Shown: positions 46,451 to 57,872, numbered from the stretch's first letter. The stretch: DNA of 64,000 nucleotides from Brasenia schreberi (GCA_036023115.1 JAYKKT010000059.1:4511501-4575500); one strand, 5' to 3'. Made by a program: numbers and translations. Notes: generated from the sequence alone by a model not told the origin.

Positions 46451-49400
46451 TATATAGTTGTATCCTTGTAAGTTTGTAACCATAAACTTTTAGTTGTATC
46501 ATATCCTTTGTACGGGTACCGATGATTGATAGTATTAACTATTAAGATGTACTAAACAATCCAAACACAGTATGTATGCAAAAGGAGAAGAAAAAGGACC
46601 ATACTTGTATCTCTTACCTTGCCTTACATTACCTAAAGCCTCTTCCAACACTAAGAGGGGTCGACTAGAGGGTGCAACATGAGGACTTCCTAGGAGGTCA
46701 CCCATCCTAGTATTATTCTCGCCAAGGCATACTTAACTTCGGAGTTTGGATGGGATTTGATGCATTCATGCTCGAACTGTGGCACCCCTTAAGACCCAAC
46801 AAAATTTTACGTTGGCACTGGGCTGACGCAACCCTCCTCCTTTATGACGTGCTCCCAGGAAGCATTCTTCATAGCTGGGGAAGCTCACCTGCCACTCAAA
46901 GGGGAAGTCGATTCCCCTAAAGGTGAAGCTCCATTCCCCGAAAAGGAAACATGCTTCCTTGACTTTTTTCTTTTTATGGCCATTTTCTTTTATTTCCACT
47001 CATATTGAGATGCATCTTGCTAACTGTTTGAATTTAAAGCAGGTCATAAGAATCATAAGAGGCCAGCTATGCTGTGCATATGATGGAATGGACAACCAAA
47101 ATAATAAATAAGAGCATACTTTAGTCATAAGAGACTTTTATGTCAATTTAGAAGCTGACATAAAAGATGGAAGGGAAAAATGTGTCAGGACCTATATGCG
47201 GCAGCGTAGCTTCTTGATACTGCCATTAGATTCCCTCCCAATTTTGTAGAAGATAAGGAAGTAAACAGGAGATTTCAATGCAATGGACCTGAAGAGCTAG
47301 TGAAGTATGTCATTCACTAGTAACTTAGTAACTACATCCAAGAGCTGGTGAAGCATGTCATTTACTAGTAATTTAGTAACTACATCCAACAAAATAGGAG
47401 ATTTTTGGACGGCAATTGCAAAACATCTCTGTATATATTTAAATTTCATTAACTTTTAAATTGGATTTAACTACATCCTACTAAGTGAGTCAAGATTACT
47501 GAGTCAAACTTGCAGTTAGTGGATTTGGATTGGACTACATTGGTGCCTTTGATGGACTCACACGAAAAAAGAATCACTGAAATACTCATGCCTTTGTGCT
47601 TTTGTCCTTGTTACATACAACATGAAGATTATATAATACACAATTTTATACTTGACTAATGACTACTTATATGTAATTATCTCATATTTTTACTTTGTAT
47701 TTTTTTAGATGAATACAAAAAGAAGAGAATAACGCAAAGAAGAGTACAATGACTCAACAATCAGAAAGAGTCTCACATAGAAGATGAAAGATGGAGGGAG
47801 TTAGAAGCACAAGTTTATCTTGCACTGATGCACGGGTATACCTATTAGTGCAGAGTAGTCATACAGGGTACAGGTATGTGTACCATTGCACTGAGCTATG
47901 ATGCATATGTGCTTTTTCAGAAAACACATTTCCAGGTGTACCCATATTTTGATACGTGGAGTACCCATGTTTGGTTGGTACTTTTAAAAAAACTTGCTAA
48001 ATTTTGATTAAATAGATCAAGTCAACCCAGACCCCATATAGGTCGACTTGATCCAAAACTAATCTAAAAGTCATAAAATGTGAAAAACTCCCTCAAAAGA
48101 CCGTAGAAGCTCTCTCTCTCTCAGACGTGCGGTGGTTCTCTTTTTGTGTGGTTTCATTAGACTGTGTTGCTCTCCCTTTTTCTCATTTGTTGAATCATAG
48201 CAGAGAGAGTTAGATTGAGTTTGAATAGTTTGAGTGATGAGGAAGATGGTGGAAGGAATGAGATTATGAGAGCAATAGGAGGAGGATGGGGAGGATTTTG
48301 ACTGCAAAGGATTTTACCAACTTGGTTATGAGTAGGAAGAAGAGTGCAGTGAATAGAGATGGAAAGGGGTGTTTTGGTGCTGCCTATTATGAGGAGAGTT
48401 CAAACAGTTATAAGATGAAACTTTCTTGTTTTGATATATCATACTTCTTATTGAAGGAGTCATATTTATTTGCTTCACTTTATCATCTTTTTGAATTGTC
48501 ATAATTTTATCCAACTCCAATTTTTATAATGTATTATAATTTTTATATTTTTAATAATGGCATACTGGTATCTTAAAATTTTGGAAAGTCTCATACCTCA
48601 TAGTGGTACCGTACCCATATCCATGCAACTCGGCTAATGAAGGCATTGCTTTCATTCAAGGAGAATGGGAAGATATTTAGAAGGATGGAAATGATTGTTT
48701 ATAATGATGATATTGATAATATTCTTAGTAGTTAATAGTGCGCTATAGTAGCCGCTATAGCATTTTGGCGGACCCAAAAACGTTATAGCGCCTAGGTTCT
48801 AGCGGGTGACCCGCCTGCGTGCTATTAGCGGTGTGAATACCGTTATAGCGGTCTGCTATATCATGGTTAGCATACACTGGGTCAGATTGATCTAATATCC
48901 ATTGGATTTAACTGACCCAAACTAAATCTAACCTAAAACTAAACCCGTGTGTGCCCCTCCCTCTCTCGTCTATGCTCATGCTCTCTCCGCCACCACGCGC
49001 ATGCCGATGACTACCACCACCACCTCCACCATCCTTTGCCTTCCCTCGGACGGTGATATTCTCACTCTCCTTTTTTCTCTTCTCTTTCTCTTTCTCTCTT
49101 CTCTCTCTCTCTCTCTCTCTCTCTCCTTTTTCCTTGAACCACTGCATCCATTGTATTGTCAGTCTTCTATGCAACTCAATCACTTTCAATAGCTTGCACT
49201 CCTTGGTTGTGCCTTGAAGAAGTGGCAATCCTAGAGGAACTTCTAGTTGCAGTAGCAACTGTTCTCAGTGGTGTAGCTGCTTTTGAGGGCTCCTTACTGC
49301 CATTTGGACTATGATTCTATCTCCCTCGAGCAGACTCACTGTATTACACTTGAATCCTCAACTTCTTATTGTTTTATAATTCATATTGATCTCTTCATTT

Positions 49401-52400
49401 ATTTTTTCTACTTCTTTATAATTTATTTATTCTGATTTTTATTATAGCAAGTATGAAATCCTCATCTAATGCAATTGCATGTTGTCTACTAAGTGGACAG
49501 TGGCAGTGGTAGCAATGACACTGACACTAGTAGTATAATTGGTATTCGATTTTCTAATCCGACACACAACTATAGACCCCAACTTCTAAGAATCCTTAAT
49601 GAAATTGAGATTTGACAAAATCTAAGACAGGTGGATGTATCAAAAAAGAAAATCAAATGATGATTAATGATACATTAGATCGGCACTAGTAGTACGTTCA
49701 TCACCTGATTCACTACGACATGCTACATTAGAAAATCAATATAAGAAATAAGAAAGAGAATGAGTGTGAACATCCATTGGCAGGTGGATGTATCAAAATA
49801 GAATTCCTTTTAATGTTGTCAGCTCTCCCAACTTTCAAGTGATTAATGATATAAGACAATTTGATTCCTGGAATGAAAGCTCCATCATACCATGAAGTCA
49901 TAAAAACATTATTGGAGGAGGTGAGAAGAGTAAGAGAGTTTACAAATGGATTCAGAAAGCATTGGCTACATATGGATTCTCTATTATGTTAGATGAATGG
50001 GCGGATAGAAAGAAGATAACACTAATAAATTTTTTAGTGCATTGTCCTCAAGGTATAGTGTTTCTTAAGTTAATTGATGCATCGAATGAAGTGAAGGATG
50101 CAAATAAATTGTATACATTATTAAAAGAAGTAATCTTAGAGGTTGGAGAGAAAATTGTTTGTAAAGGTGGTCACAAATAATATAGCAAATTATGTTGCAG
50201 TCGATAGAATGTTGATGGCTAAATTTAATCATTTGTTGTGCATATTGTATAAATTTGATGCTTGAAGATATTGGGGAGACAAATAAACTAAAAGGCATCT
50301 TCAACAGGGCAAAAAAGCTAGTGATATTTCTATATAGCTATTTACTGGAGGAAAAGACATACATAGACCAACTGTGATCCATTTTGCTACTAGATTCTTA
50401 ACCTTCAACTTGTGTCAGTCAAAAGAAGCTCTAAGGTCTATGGTTATTTCTGAACAATAGAAAAAATGTTCTTTATCAAATAGTACTAAAGGGAAGCAAT
50501 GTAAGGCAATAATTTTGTAACTCATATTTTAGAAAGGCATTAGTTTTTCACTTAGAGCAATGAGTCTCTTTGAGAGATGTTTTATGTATGATAGATAGTG
50601 ATGTAAAACCAGCTATGGGTTATATCTATGAGTAGATGAATCATATGAAGGAGCAAATAAAGGTACATAAATATTTTAAAGTTATATGTTGTTAATTTTT
50701 TCTCTTAGTTGAATTAGTTATATGTTCTTAATCTTATAATAACATTTATCTTGTTTTATAGGTTAACTTAAAGAACAAAAAAGAGCAGTATGCTTTCATT
50801 GATAGGAAGTCAAATGCATAAGCCATTGCATGTTGCTGCATTATATTTGAATCCAGGGTTATATTATGATTATGATGGATTAAAACTAATGTTGAGATTA
50901 AAGGTGATACTATAACTTATGAGTTATTGAAGTGCCTCGGGTGGTTTTGGACTAGAATTAGCTATAAGTTCGAGGAAAACATATGCACCAGGTAATTAAT
51001 TCAAACAACTTTGTTTTATTTTATTATTAAGATAGGATTTAGGGTTTTGAATTTGATTAATTTATTGCTTATACATGTTTTTTGTCATAGATAAATGGTG
51101 GATGACCTTTGGCTATGGATACCTTGAATTGCAAAATTTTGCTATACGGGATTTGAGTCTTACTTGTAATGCCACCCCATGTGAAAGCAACTAGTGTACC
51201 TTCGAAATGGTAAGAATTATACTTTATTATTTACAATGTAACAAAATTAAAGTTTTTTATTGAGTTAACGACTTATCTAAATTCTTTCTCTAATGTTAGA
51301 TTCATATGAAGAAGCAAAGTAGATTATTAGATCAAAAGCTTAATAACTTAGCTTTGTGCAATATAATGAAAAACTAAGAAGAAGGTAGGAAAACTAACAG
51401 AACGAATTTTGACCCCATAATGTTGGGATCAATTCAAGATCATGATGAATATTACATAGCGAAATATTGATATGGCATCCGAACCATCAAGAGAGGGAGT
51501 TGTATATACAAGATCAAGGACACAAAAGCGACAAAGAAAGCAAAGCAAGGGAAAGAATAAGATACCTATGGAAGATCAAGAAGAAGAATTTAATTCTGAA
51601 GAATCAGACGAAAAGGAAGAGAAATTTGTCTTCGCTTGAGAACATGATTAGTTTCTTATAGAATAGTTTTTTTGGTTTATCTTAAACAATTAAATGTATA
51701 TTATAATCACACTTCAATCTCGATGGATGCTATGTTTTAGACTTGTTATTTGCTAAGTTGTTAGTTGTTATATTTGATGCATGCTAAAGTTATTGCTTCA
51801 AAAGTATTATAAATATTTTGGTCAATTGGTATATTGGTCCACTAGTCCACCCTAACATTATTCTATCTTTTTTGCAAGTATAATTTGTTTCATTGCTCAA
51901 ATTAGATTGGAGTCATGGACCATAGTCACCATAATTGAGCATATAAGTATAATATATATTAGTTTCTTTTAATTCTTCTTCTTACTCCATAGAATAATTT
52001 GGTTACATTTATGTTTCTGTTTATTAATGTAAGTTTAACAATTCAATATGCATATGTCACATGAAATTTATTGTTTATTTTGTTAGAATTTGTTTATTTA
52101 GTTTGATTCACATTTATGAAAGAAGTGGTTATGTGTTTCTTGATATTTCTTAGAAATTAGAGAACCCATTATATATAAATAATTTTTAATCGTAAATAAA
52201 AGTGCACCGCTAAATCTGCTATATCCCCCCTACCGCTATATCAGGGTCACCCGCTAACCGCTATTGATAACATAGATAATATTGAATGATTACTATTTTG
52301 ATATGAGAAGCATGTGTTAGCCAATGTTGTAAGTGTAAACATCATGCATACACTATAAACTATAAAGTGGCATTTCAGATTATAAATCAAGATTACAAAT

Positions 52401-55400
52401 CAAACTAAATAAGTTGGCTTTTTATGTCAGGACATGCTTTGAGAAAATTTGTTCATCTGTGGTATTTACGGTGTTGTTGATAATGATAACAATGAATAAT
52501 AATTGTTCTGATCTAGGATAAGTGGGTTGAGCTGATGCTGCAAACATCATAAATATGCTGTGATGTGGCATTTTATACTATTAACCAAGTAGGAACCAAA
52601 TCAATGACAATGAATGTGTGCTATTTTGATTCAAGATGTGTATGCTGAGCCAATGTTGTAAACATGGCAAATACATTGTGATGTGGCAATTTGTTCTATA
52701 TAAATCAACACTAAGAATCAAATTAGATAAGATGATTCTATTGAACAGAAAAGCAGCAAGTGATGTGAAGCGGTTAGCATCAAGCAGAGGTAGGGTCAAG
52801 CCTAACATAGATGGATGCTCTAAGGGATGCCCAAGGAAAGCTGGATGTGGAGGATTAGTAAGAGACCAAGTAGGTCAGTTGCTCTGTGGCTTTACTCGGT
52901 ATCTTGGGTGACTGCTCAGCCTTCAATGCAGAGCTCTGGAGTGTCCTATTGGGTTTAGAAATGGCGTGGAACATAGATCACATGAAAGTTAGTGTGGAAA
53001 GCAATACCCTCAAAGCAGTGAATCTCATTAACAGCAGTCAGAGAAAAAGGTGGCAGTAGAAACCTGGTTAACAGAATCTAATGGTGGCTTCAAAGAGATT
53101 GGCAAGTAATAGTTAAGCACGTCTCAAGAAAGAAAGGAACTATTGAGCAGACTGGTTAGTGAAGCAGAGCGAGCCTACATGATCCCAAGTTTTGCTTAGA
53201 GAATGGACATTTACCAGCTCAATTAGTCGCACTGTTAGAGAAAGATAACACAGGGCAAATGCTGCTCAGGGATGATTTCTTCTGATGAGCTTGGACACGT
53301 GTCCTTTGTATTCCAACCCCAAAAAAATTAAGATTCTTTTCTTGTTACACATTCATTCATCTATCTGTTGGTACACCAAAAGAATGCCATATATATTGAA
53401 ACAACATAGATGAAGCAATGGACACAAAAGAAAGTAGTTTACAAGTAGAGATGCCAACAAATTGTATTTGATAGTCAAAAGGCTCAAAAGAAAACGTGAT
53501 TTCAAGTGTCCAGATTCCAATTCTTGAATTCCATCTCATGCTTTCTTAAATCTGTTATACTGCAGATAAATGCCGACCTCAATCATGGATGCAGGAAAAC
53601 ATAGCCCTTAGAGAGTCATGTTCTTTCAGACACAAACCACAAGTTGGAACTGTAAACCACAATGCTTGCAAATTTCTCTCTTGGTCAATTTGAACGTTGC
53701 AAACTCTGAACTTCTTCAGTAGATTCTTGCATACATACATAGATGCTTTCATGCACACACAAACACATGCAAAATATTTGTATATACTTGTGTGTGTGTG
53801 TCTAAATGGAGACATACATATATACATTGTATATATCAATACAGCTCCATATTTGGTTGCCAACTGACTAACAGGACGTGCAGAAGTTGAACAGATAAAT
53901 GCTACACTTTTGATGATCATTTGAGCAAAAGCAAGAGAACATTAAAGAAGAAGGTTTTTAGACCCCATGCATCACTGTCAAAAGCATCCAAGAAATGTAT
54001 CTCCAGAAAGGACCATGGGAGAAAATTTCTTCCATGACATTACATCAAATTGTCATTGTGATCCAAAAATAGGGACCACAAAGTGAAAAGTTATGTCAGA
54101 AGTAACACACGAAGCATCAAGGAAATAGCAGTTGATTCAAGCATTATGAATCATAAGGCAAGATACGTTTCTGAAAATGATTGGACAAGCAAATACCGGA
54201 AAGAAGATGAACAGAGCAATATAGAAACAGAGACTAATTAATATAGAACGAAAGGGAACTAGGAGGAACAATGTAAAACAATATAAGCAAAATGGTATAA
54301 TACCATAAAAACAGAATGCAGCAGAAACAACAGGAAGAATGTTAAAAGCAAAGCGGAAGATGCTGAAGAACCAAGTAGGAGATGAACCAAAGTGTGTGCG
54401 CCCCATTGATCCAAAGCAACAGTCCTAGCTCTTCCTGCCTTCTGGGGGGAAGCAAACACTTCCTTGACATCCGAAAAACATTCAAAGACTGACCTAAAAG
54501 ATTATCTTGGCCAAATCTAAAACTCCAGAACCTTTGTTGACACATATGGCAACAAACAACCACAACACATATTATACTCATGCCCAACCAACATCCTTCC
54601 CCGGCACCCACAAACAAAACCTAGACACATCCAAGCTTTCCCACCCATTCACGAATCAATATTCACACATTCAATGGTTTGATCACGAGTTGTTCTTGTG
54701 AGAAACTTATATATAACTAGTATCGTAACTGGTATAACCCATCACAGTACCAATCTACCTCCAAAAAACTCATAATGAATCATCTATTTTACCAGAAAAT
54801 TATGATTTTACACAACTCAATGTTCATGGCAATCTTTCAATTGCTGTATCAACAAACCAACAAAATTGCAAGAAAATATGAAGGCAATAATTAACAACTG
54901 AACACACACACACCTAGTATTTGATGTGAGGAGACTGGATGAATCTGCATAGAGTTGGATGGCAGATAGGTAAGGAACATAATACTGAATGACAGAGTCA
55001 CTTCCATTTAACATTAATGGCACACCAGCCCCATACGCACTCCACTCCTTAAAAGCCTCCCAGAGATCATCTAGTATGAAGAAGGGATGGAATTCCATGT
55101 CACCATCAGTCCATCCCCGAACAGCCGTCTGCTGGAAAGAAAACCGTGAACTAAATGCCATTACACCCAAACACAAAAACGAATTCAAATTTCATTATTC
55201 TGCATCTTAACCCAAGAATCCACGATCATACTACCAAAAAGAAGCAAAGAAACAAACATCCAATTGTCTACAGCTCCCCCCAAGAATTGGAGAATTGCAA
55301 ATTATCGAATGATCAACGGATCAAGATAGCACCTTTATAAAACACAACAGAATACTACTACCAAGAATGCAACCAAAGAACTGGACGATCAGAAGAGTTG

Positions 55401-56056
55401 GGCAATGCATGTTTTGCCATTAAGCAAAGAACTCAACGATCAGTAGGTGGATTCCAAAACTACTAGATGATCAACGAATCAAGATACCATCAAGTCTACC
55501 AGTATGAGAAACATCACGGTACTACTACCATGAATGCACCAAAGAACTTAACGATCAATAGGTGAATTGCAAAACCACTAGTTGATCAACGAACCAAGAT
55601 ACTGCTGTTATGAAAAGCATTACAGTACTACTACCAATCATTCAACCAAAGAACAAAATGATCAAAAGAGTTGAGGAATGCATGTATATTTCCCGATTAA
55701 GCAAAGAACTCAACGATTCAATACCATCAGACAATCAACTCATTCGATGATTTCCTATTTGACGAACCAAAAACGGGTACCTTTGAGAAGTATTGCGCAG
55801 GCACGACCGGAGTTGTGGCGCGAAGGAACTGATCTAAGTTCCCAGAATCATAACCCACGGAAGGGGAACACACATCAGAGTCTTCCGTCACCTTCTTCCC
55901 AGTATCATCAGACTGGGCCCCACTCGTCGGTAGCCGCGCATCTGGAAACGGCTTTAACCGATCAGAATTCATGCCGGTGCCGCCACTCCGGCTTTTCTGC
56001 AACTGCTCCCGCTGCTTTTTAACCGCCCGGGGGATGTAGAATCGATCACCCAACAT
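43224..56056 (-). CDS. DUF789 family protein
   Basis: Six exons on the minus strand: 55781-56056, 54914-55131, 45024-45321, 44832-44917, 44625-44716, 43224-43477. Together 1,224 coding bases, 407 residues, the normal length, with all phases consistent. Motifs in order: [17 protein letters not shown] at the start; [19 protein letters not shown] (74-92); the domain core [20 protein letters not shown] and [20 protein letters not shown] (about 107-148); an acidic Ser-rich stretch; [21 protein letters not shown] (244-264); [41 protein letters not shown]; and the end [18 protein letters not shown] with [23 protein letters not shown]789 proteins are plant-specific and have no established biochemical function, so I assign none. 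Intron 2 is 9.6 kb and full of transposons. Intron 3 has a GC donor. Exon 2 has a tandem CAGCAG acceptor, so residue Gln93 may be optional. Confidence 0.93.
44918..45023 (-). other. GC-AG intron 3 of the DUF789 gene
   Basis: The donor reads ACAAG/GCATGT and the acceptor TTTTTCCAG/ATT. The join gives [14 protein letters not shown] in phase 0, matching the family. The nearest GT donor would shift the frame. Its length is 106 bases. GC-AG introns are about 1% of plant introns. Confidence 0.8.
46625..46788 (-). mobile_element. 5S rRNA-headed SINE-like element with RTE-like tail
   Basis: On the minus strand, 46788-46670 aligns along its whole length with plant 5S rRNA. Landmarks: CATCCAAACTCCGAAGTTAAG (box A region, AGTTAAGTATGC), GCCTTGGCGAGAATAATACT and a perfect box C, GGATGGGTGACCTCC; the identity is about 80% by eye. 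It continues TCTAGTCGACCCCTCTTAGT, GGAAGAGGCTTTAGG (46668-46625), which follows the 3' end of the RTE LINE in this window (GTAGTCGACCCCGTCTAGTA, GGGAAAAGACTTAG). A 5S head with an RTE tail is the build of SINE3-type elements. It could also be a 5S pseudogene that landed by a LINE. It lies in intron 2 of DUF789. Confidence 0.68.
47790..48640. mobile_element. Non-autonomous element with GTACCCAT subterminal words
   Basis: Left part: GCACGGGTATACC, CAGGGTACAGGTATGTGTAC, GGTGTACCCATATTTTG, GAGTACCCATGTTTGG. Right part: CATACTGGTATC, CATAGTGGTACCGTACCC, ATATCCATGC. The middle is non-coding and AT/CT-rich. The bilateral word pattern suggests a DNA transposon; exact ends and duplication were not found. 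Confidence 0.5.
48723..52274 (+). mobile_element. hAT-like transposon, copy B (DUF659 transposase remains)
   Basis: Eight-base target duplication GATAATAT, identical on both sides (48715-48722, 52275-52282). The right end (complemented TATGTTATCAATAGCGGTTAG) has the same TIR as copy A; the left end is more diverged (TAGTTAATAGTGCGC). Both subterminal regions carry repeated CGCTATAG/CTATAGCGG words. Length 3,552 bases. It contains a broken transposase on the same strand. Confidence 0.87.
49866..51639 (+). pseudogene. hAT transposase with DUF659 and dimerization regions, broken
   Basis: In several frames, in correct order: [19 protein letters not shown] and [14 protein letters not shown] (49870-49945); after a frameshift [20 protein letters not shown] and [18 protein letters not shown] (DUF659 core, 49966-50090); [19 protein letters not shown] (corresponding to the VTDNA block; D replaced by N); [35 protein letters not shown] (50812-50870); [19 protein letters not shown] (dimerization region, 51135-51195); and a Lys/Glu-rich C-terminus ending at TGA 51637-51639. 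Introns may lie at 50660-50760 and 51000-51090, but the many stops and frameshifts show it is dead. Confidence 0.85.
52720..53290 (+). pseudogene. RNase H-like domain of a LINE, broken
   Basis: [20 protein letters not shown] and [18 protein letters not shown] (52789-52908) are the start of an RVT_3-type RNase H, with the catalytic D in NIDG. A single-base shift at about 52907 leads to [20 protein letters not shown] (the catalytic E of AELW) and [14 protein letters not shown], where the usual ESDS aspartate is N. Further decay follows (ADWL, then LLRDDF). Such domains sit at the C-terminus of plant L1-type LINEs. It lies antisense in intron 2 of DUF789. Confidence 0.8.
55288..55720. repeat. 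Minisatellite in DUF789 intron 1
   Basis: Three or more related units (starting near 55292, 55449 and 55563) share GATCAACGAATCAAGATA, GTACTACTACCA, CAACCAAAGAAC and AACGATCA. Spacing is 157 and 114 bases; the longer one has an extra 43-base block (GAGTTGGGCAATGCATG). The intron runs from 55132 to 55780, so most of it is this repeat. Confidence 0.75.
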
Positions 56057-56630
56057 CTTAAACCCTAAAAAGTAAGTAGGATTGTAAGTGAAAACCCGTC
56101 GGGAAACTTCCCACGCTTCCGATCACCGCATGCGCATCCGATTCCCAAAACGAAGCACAGCGAGAAACCAATAATAAGTGTGAAATCTAACAAAAACCAG
56201 AAGGACCCTAACCTCAACAATTTCAATCCCCGCCAAAAACAGAGATGGACAAAGAGTAAGAGAAAGGAGAAGAGAATCTGGTGCTGCAATGAACGACAGT
56301 TACACGCTGGGGAATAGACGGTCAAATCTCAATCGGAGAATCAGATCGACGGACGTGAAAGGGAAAAGGATGATTCTGCGTCTCTGTGTGTGTGTTTTGC
56401 TTCTCTCAGTTCTCAGGGAACTCCAGAAAAAAACTGGAACTAATGAGAATCCAGAAGATTCTAGAAACAAAAAAAAATGGAGCTAATCTATCCTGCAACT
56501 TTTGGCACCCCAAAAAAACCCTCTCGTTTCTTGTATTCACAACTACAATGAATTTAAATTTAGGCTTAACTTTTCGTCCCAAAAATTACATTTTTAATTA
56601 ACCATTTTGTTTTTTTCCTTCACTCAGAGA
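56057..56630. promoter_or_regulatory. Presumed 5' UTR and promoter of the DUF789 gene
   Basis: The sequence upstream of the ATG (reading leftwards from 56630) shows no clear TATA box. It contains a CT-rich run around 56380-56410 and no recognisable gene. The call rests on position only. Confidence 0.4.
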
Positions 56631-56635
56631 GATTC

Positions 56636-56850
56636 ACCTGGCTAGGGGACTTGGCTCATCGTGAGTTCGATGCCGGAGGTGTGGATATCTTCTCGGCAAC
56701 ACATTATAAAAAAAAGAAAATACCATTCTCTTTCTTTTTTATAAGAAGAAGCCGAAGCCTAATACACATATACACCCTCAGGGAGTCGGAGTCGAACTCT
56801 CCCCCAGCAGAACTGGCGCTAGAACACTCTTCTTTGCTGTTGAGATAATG
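56636..56850. repeat. Two SINE-like fragments around an AT-rich centre
   Basis: CACCTGGCTAGGGGACTTGG with CGTGAGTTCGATGCCGG (box-B-like, 56671-56688) on the left. On the right is GGAGTCGAACTCTCCCCC (about 56786), as in the fragment at 20.6 kb but inverted relative to the left module. Confidence 0.4.
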
Positions 56851-57139
56851 CTTTGAGTGCAGAAATGCCATTCATTTGCTCTCAGATTAGCATACCAACA
56901 TGAAGATCTAAAGGGACACGCCATGGGTATGGAACTCGTAACCTTCACTTAAAAGATTCTTTTGATTTTGACCTTAGCCCGAAGATGGCCTCCTTCACCA
57001 TTCTTAATTTTATCAATTGGACATGTTCTTGGATATCAAATCTTGTAGTCAAAAGGAAAAATGATAAAAGAATGGGATCCAATTGATGATAGATCCCATG
57101 AAGCTTGATTCTTTTTCTTTTTAATTTGATGATATAAAC
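56851..57139. other. Intergenic, nothing recognisable
   Basis: No gene or repeat that I can support. Confidence 0.35.
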
Positions 57140-57400
57140 TGAGTGTAACTTTTCTTATATAATGGGTTATTAAAAATAAATTGAAAGTGACACTAATAAA
57201 TGATAAAATGAGAAAAATTTGTTATAAAATTTAGATTGATAAAATATCAAAGCAAGTCCACGAAGAAAACAATAAAGAATGTTTTATAGCTCATGTTGAG
57301 TTAATTGTTATTATGGTACATGATGAGTTCTATGAAAACAAAGAATTCATATAGCCAACCCTATCTAGTATAGAAAAAAAAGCCTATTTCTTATTATTCT
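57140..57400 (+). mobile_element. Degenerate RTE LINE 3' end, copy G
   Basis: Collinear remains: GTGACACTAATAAATGATAAAATG, CAACCCTATCTAGTATAG, AAAAAGCCTATTTCTTATTATTC. No frame survives. Confidence 0.5.
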
Positions 57401-57439
57401 TGAACTTTAGATTTCGTAATAATTTTTTTTCGGTATAAT

Positions 57440-57532
57440 TGAGACGCCGAAGTCAGATGCACTCCTAAGTATTGAACTCACGACCCTTAACTTATGAGTC
57501 AATATTACTAGTCGAACGAGTTATTGCTTGTT
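57440..57532 (-). repeat. tRNA-like SINE, copy S3
   Basis: AGTATTGAACTCACGACCCT, then AACTTATGAGTCAATA...: the complement of the box-B region and head of copy S2. Confidence 0.5.
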
Positions 57533-57811
57533 GTTAGCAAGTCTATTAGAGAAAGAGTGAGATTCTCTCTTTCTCAGTGCCAAATAAAATGTGTTCATCA
57601 AATGAAAAATAAGAAAAATGTCCATATATAATATTGAGATTTTTTCAAACTTATTGGTACCCTTTTAACCATTTATTGCATTAATTATATTGTGATATGT
57701 GTTATTACTTGCTCCTAAAAAACAATTTGTCTCAAAATCTATTTTACGAAAAATTCAAAACAGTAACAGAAACGTATTTCATGATAAAACCCTCATTCCA
57801 ATGTGGTCTTA

Positions 57812-57871
<60 letters not shown>
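57812..57871. repeat. (TA)n microsatellite
   Basis: About 30 uninterrupted TA units. Confidence 0.95.

Positions 57872-57872
<1 letters not shown>

Larger units (their letters stand above)
45322..54913 (-). other. Giant intron 2 of the DUF789 gene (9,592 bases)
   Basis: Donor AG/GTGTGTGTG at 54913, acceptor CTTTCTACTCAG at 45322. Related DUF789 proteins have no extra residues between the two flanking exons, so no exon is expected inside. It contains a 5S-derived SINE-like element, a GTACCCAT-type element, the full hAT copy B and a LINE RNase H fragment; these cover about half of it. The rest (45.3-46.6, 46.9-47.7, 53.3-54.9 kb) shows only short frames and ATAC/AT microsatellites (46404-46456). 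Confidence 0.85.

Noticed and set aside
54137..54617. Hydrophobic minus-strand frames in DUF789 intron 2
   Set aside because: Three overlapping frames with no motif; DUF789 proteins need no exon here.
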